This document shows positions 63,305 to 64,000 of a stretch of DNA of 64,000 nt, in pieces; within the stretch, counting starts at the first letter, position 1, and every line of letters starts with the position of its first letter. The position numbers and the translations under genes were made by a program. The stretch comes from Undaria pinnatifida (Eukaryota; Sar; Phaeophyceae; Laminariales; Alariaceae). The DNA lies in the NCBI GenBank assembly GCA_012845835.1, contig JABAKD010000011.1, positions 10,788,381-10,852,380 of the forward strand, in the 5' to 3' direction. A model generated the notes under the pieces. It was not told the DNA's origin. It ran no database searches and was given only the letters and a program-made list of their open reading frames with translations.

Positions 63305-64000
63305 GGTACGTACAACGTTCGCACACTTGCTTTCAAGGGCACGAACGGCATAGGCCACGCCGAGGTGATACTGAAGACTTGCGAGGACGCAGGTTGTGAT
63401 ATCATAGGATTCTAGGAGGTGAGGCGCAATGGACAAGGTGTTTTACGGCGGCGGGGTATGTTATGTTTTGCTCAGGAGCAAACGGAGGAAAGCACGAAAA
63501 GAAGGGGAACCACGGGGTAGGCTTAGATATTAGAGAGTCTATCGTGGCAGGGATGGATAAGGGCGACGTCGCGGTTGAGTGCATCAGTGCTAGATTGATG
63601 AAGGTTCGCATCCAACTCAAAGGAAAATCTAAAGGTGTGTTTTTCATTGTAGGCTATGTTCCCACTCTCGACAAGAGCACCAGCGAAAAGGATTAGTTTT
63701 GGAGTTCACTTGACGAGGTGGTCAAGGGGGTACCCAGTAGGGACCACCTCCTTGTCCTGATGGACGCAAAAGCTCGTACAGGCATAAGAGGGATCGGGTG
63801 GATCGACCGCAAGGTATTGGGTGCATACGGACGTGACGAGCTGAACGACAACGGAGAGCGACTATTGATTCACGCAACTGATAACAAACTCGCCCTCCTC
63901 AACACGTACCATGCTACACCTGCTCGTGGTATATCGCACACGTTTCAGAGTCCTAACCGAGGGAATGCCCAGTACAGGCTTGACTGCGTACTGACACGGC
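63305..64000 (+). pseudogene. LINE endonuclease (EEP/APE-type) domain, decayed, cut by window edge
   Basis: The domain starts GTYNVRTLAFKGTNGIGH at 63305 and continues AEVILKTCEDAGCDII. The usual LQEV is GF-stop-EV because a TAG replaces the Gln codon. A frameshift near 63440 leads into frame GYVMFCSGANGGKHEKKG. A second TAG at 63694 separates SEKD from FWSSLDEVVKGVPSRDHL. Next come VLMDAKAR, where the catalytic Asn of the usual DANAR is Lys, GAYGRDELNDNGERLL, and TFQSPN plus LDCVLTR at the edge. The reverse transcriptase would lie beyond the window. It is an inactive non-LTR retrotransposon copy on the plus strand. Confidence 0.88.

Overview
This is a eukaryotic nuclear window: protein genes are split by GT-AG introns, genes are sparse, and most of the sequence is repetitive. 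Three conserved genes are certain. They are a PRL-type (PTP4A) protein phosphatase, the Arp2/3 subunit ARPC4 and a class I histone deacetylase. Together with TTAGGG-type telomere-like tracts, a LINE endonuclease and a Ty3-type reverse transcriptase fragment, they fit a large-genome protist. My best guess is a heterokont alga such as a brown alga, but nothing here proves the lineage.

Layout. 0-3 kb holds degenerate tandem repeats. 3.1-5.4 kb (minus) is the complete three-exon PTP4A gene. 5.5-13 kb is gene-free: a 42-bp minisatellite passes into longer-period arrays (7.0-9.5 kb), then a satellite of about 155 bp (12.0-13.0 kb). 13.8-16.3 kb is a patchwork of a dispersed 'CAGCTGTGAGATCGA' element, SINEs and a (GTT)n tract. 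17.2-18.2 kb is a small element with inverted ends. 20.6-22.0 kb and 40.3-41.6 kb are two inverted copies of a repeat carrying very long poly-G (poly-C) tracts. 33.3-36.6 kb is a nested set of inverted-end elements. 44.2 kb holds a hairpin made of two tRNA-like 5' halves. 52.4-55.3 kb (plus) is ARPC4 and 56.6-61.0 kb (minus) is HDAC; they converge with about 1.3 kb between them. The window ends inside a decayed LINE (63.3-64.0 kb, plus).

The three genes are not an operon or pathway. PRL is a membrane-attached phosphatase, ARPC4 belongs to the actin nucleator and HDAC is a chromatin enzyme. ARPC4 lacks its first ~40 codons and HDAC its first ~75 codons. No convincing exon for either was found upstream, so those exons lie in large introns I could not resolve, or (for HDAC) beyond the right edge.

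The main novelty is in the repeats: a tRNA-derived SINE family (five full-length copies plus two fragments), a second retroposed-looking family with a structured RNA-like core and an A-tail running into (AAC)n, the inverted poly-G element, and a palindromic word (TACCAGGTA / TACCTGGTA) scattered through the window. All repeat families were defined by eye within this window only; genome-wide copy number is unknown.
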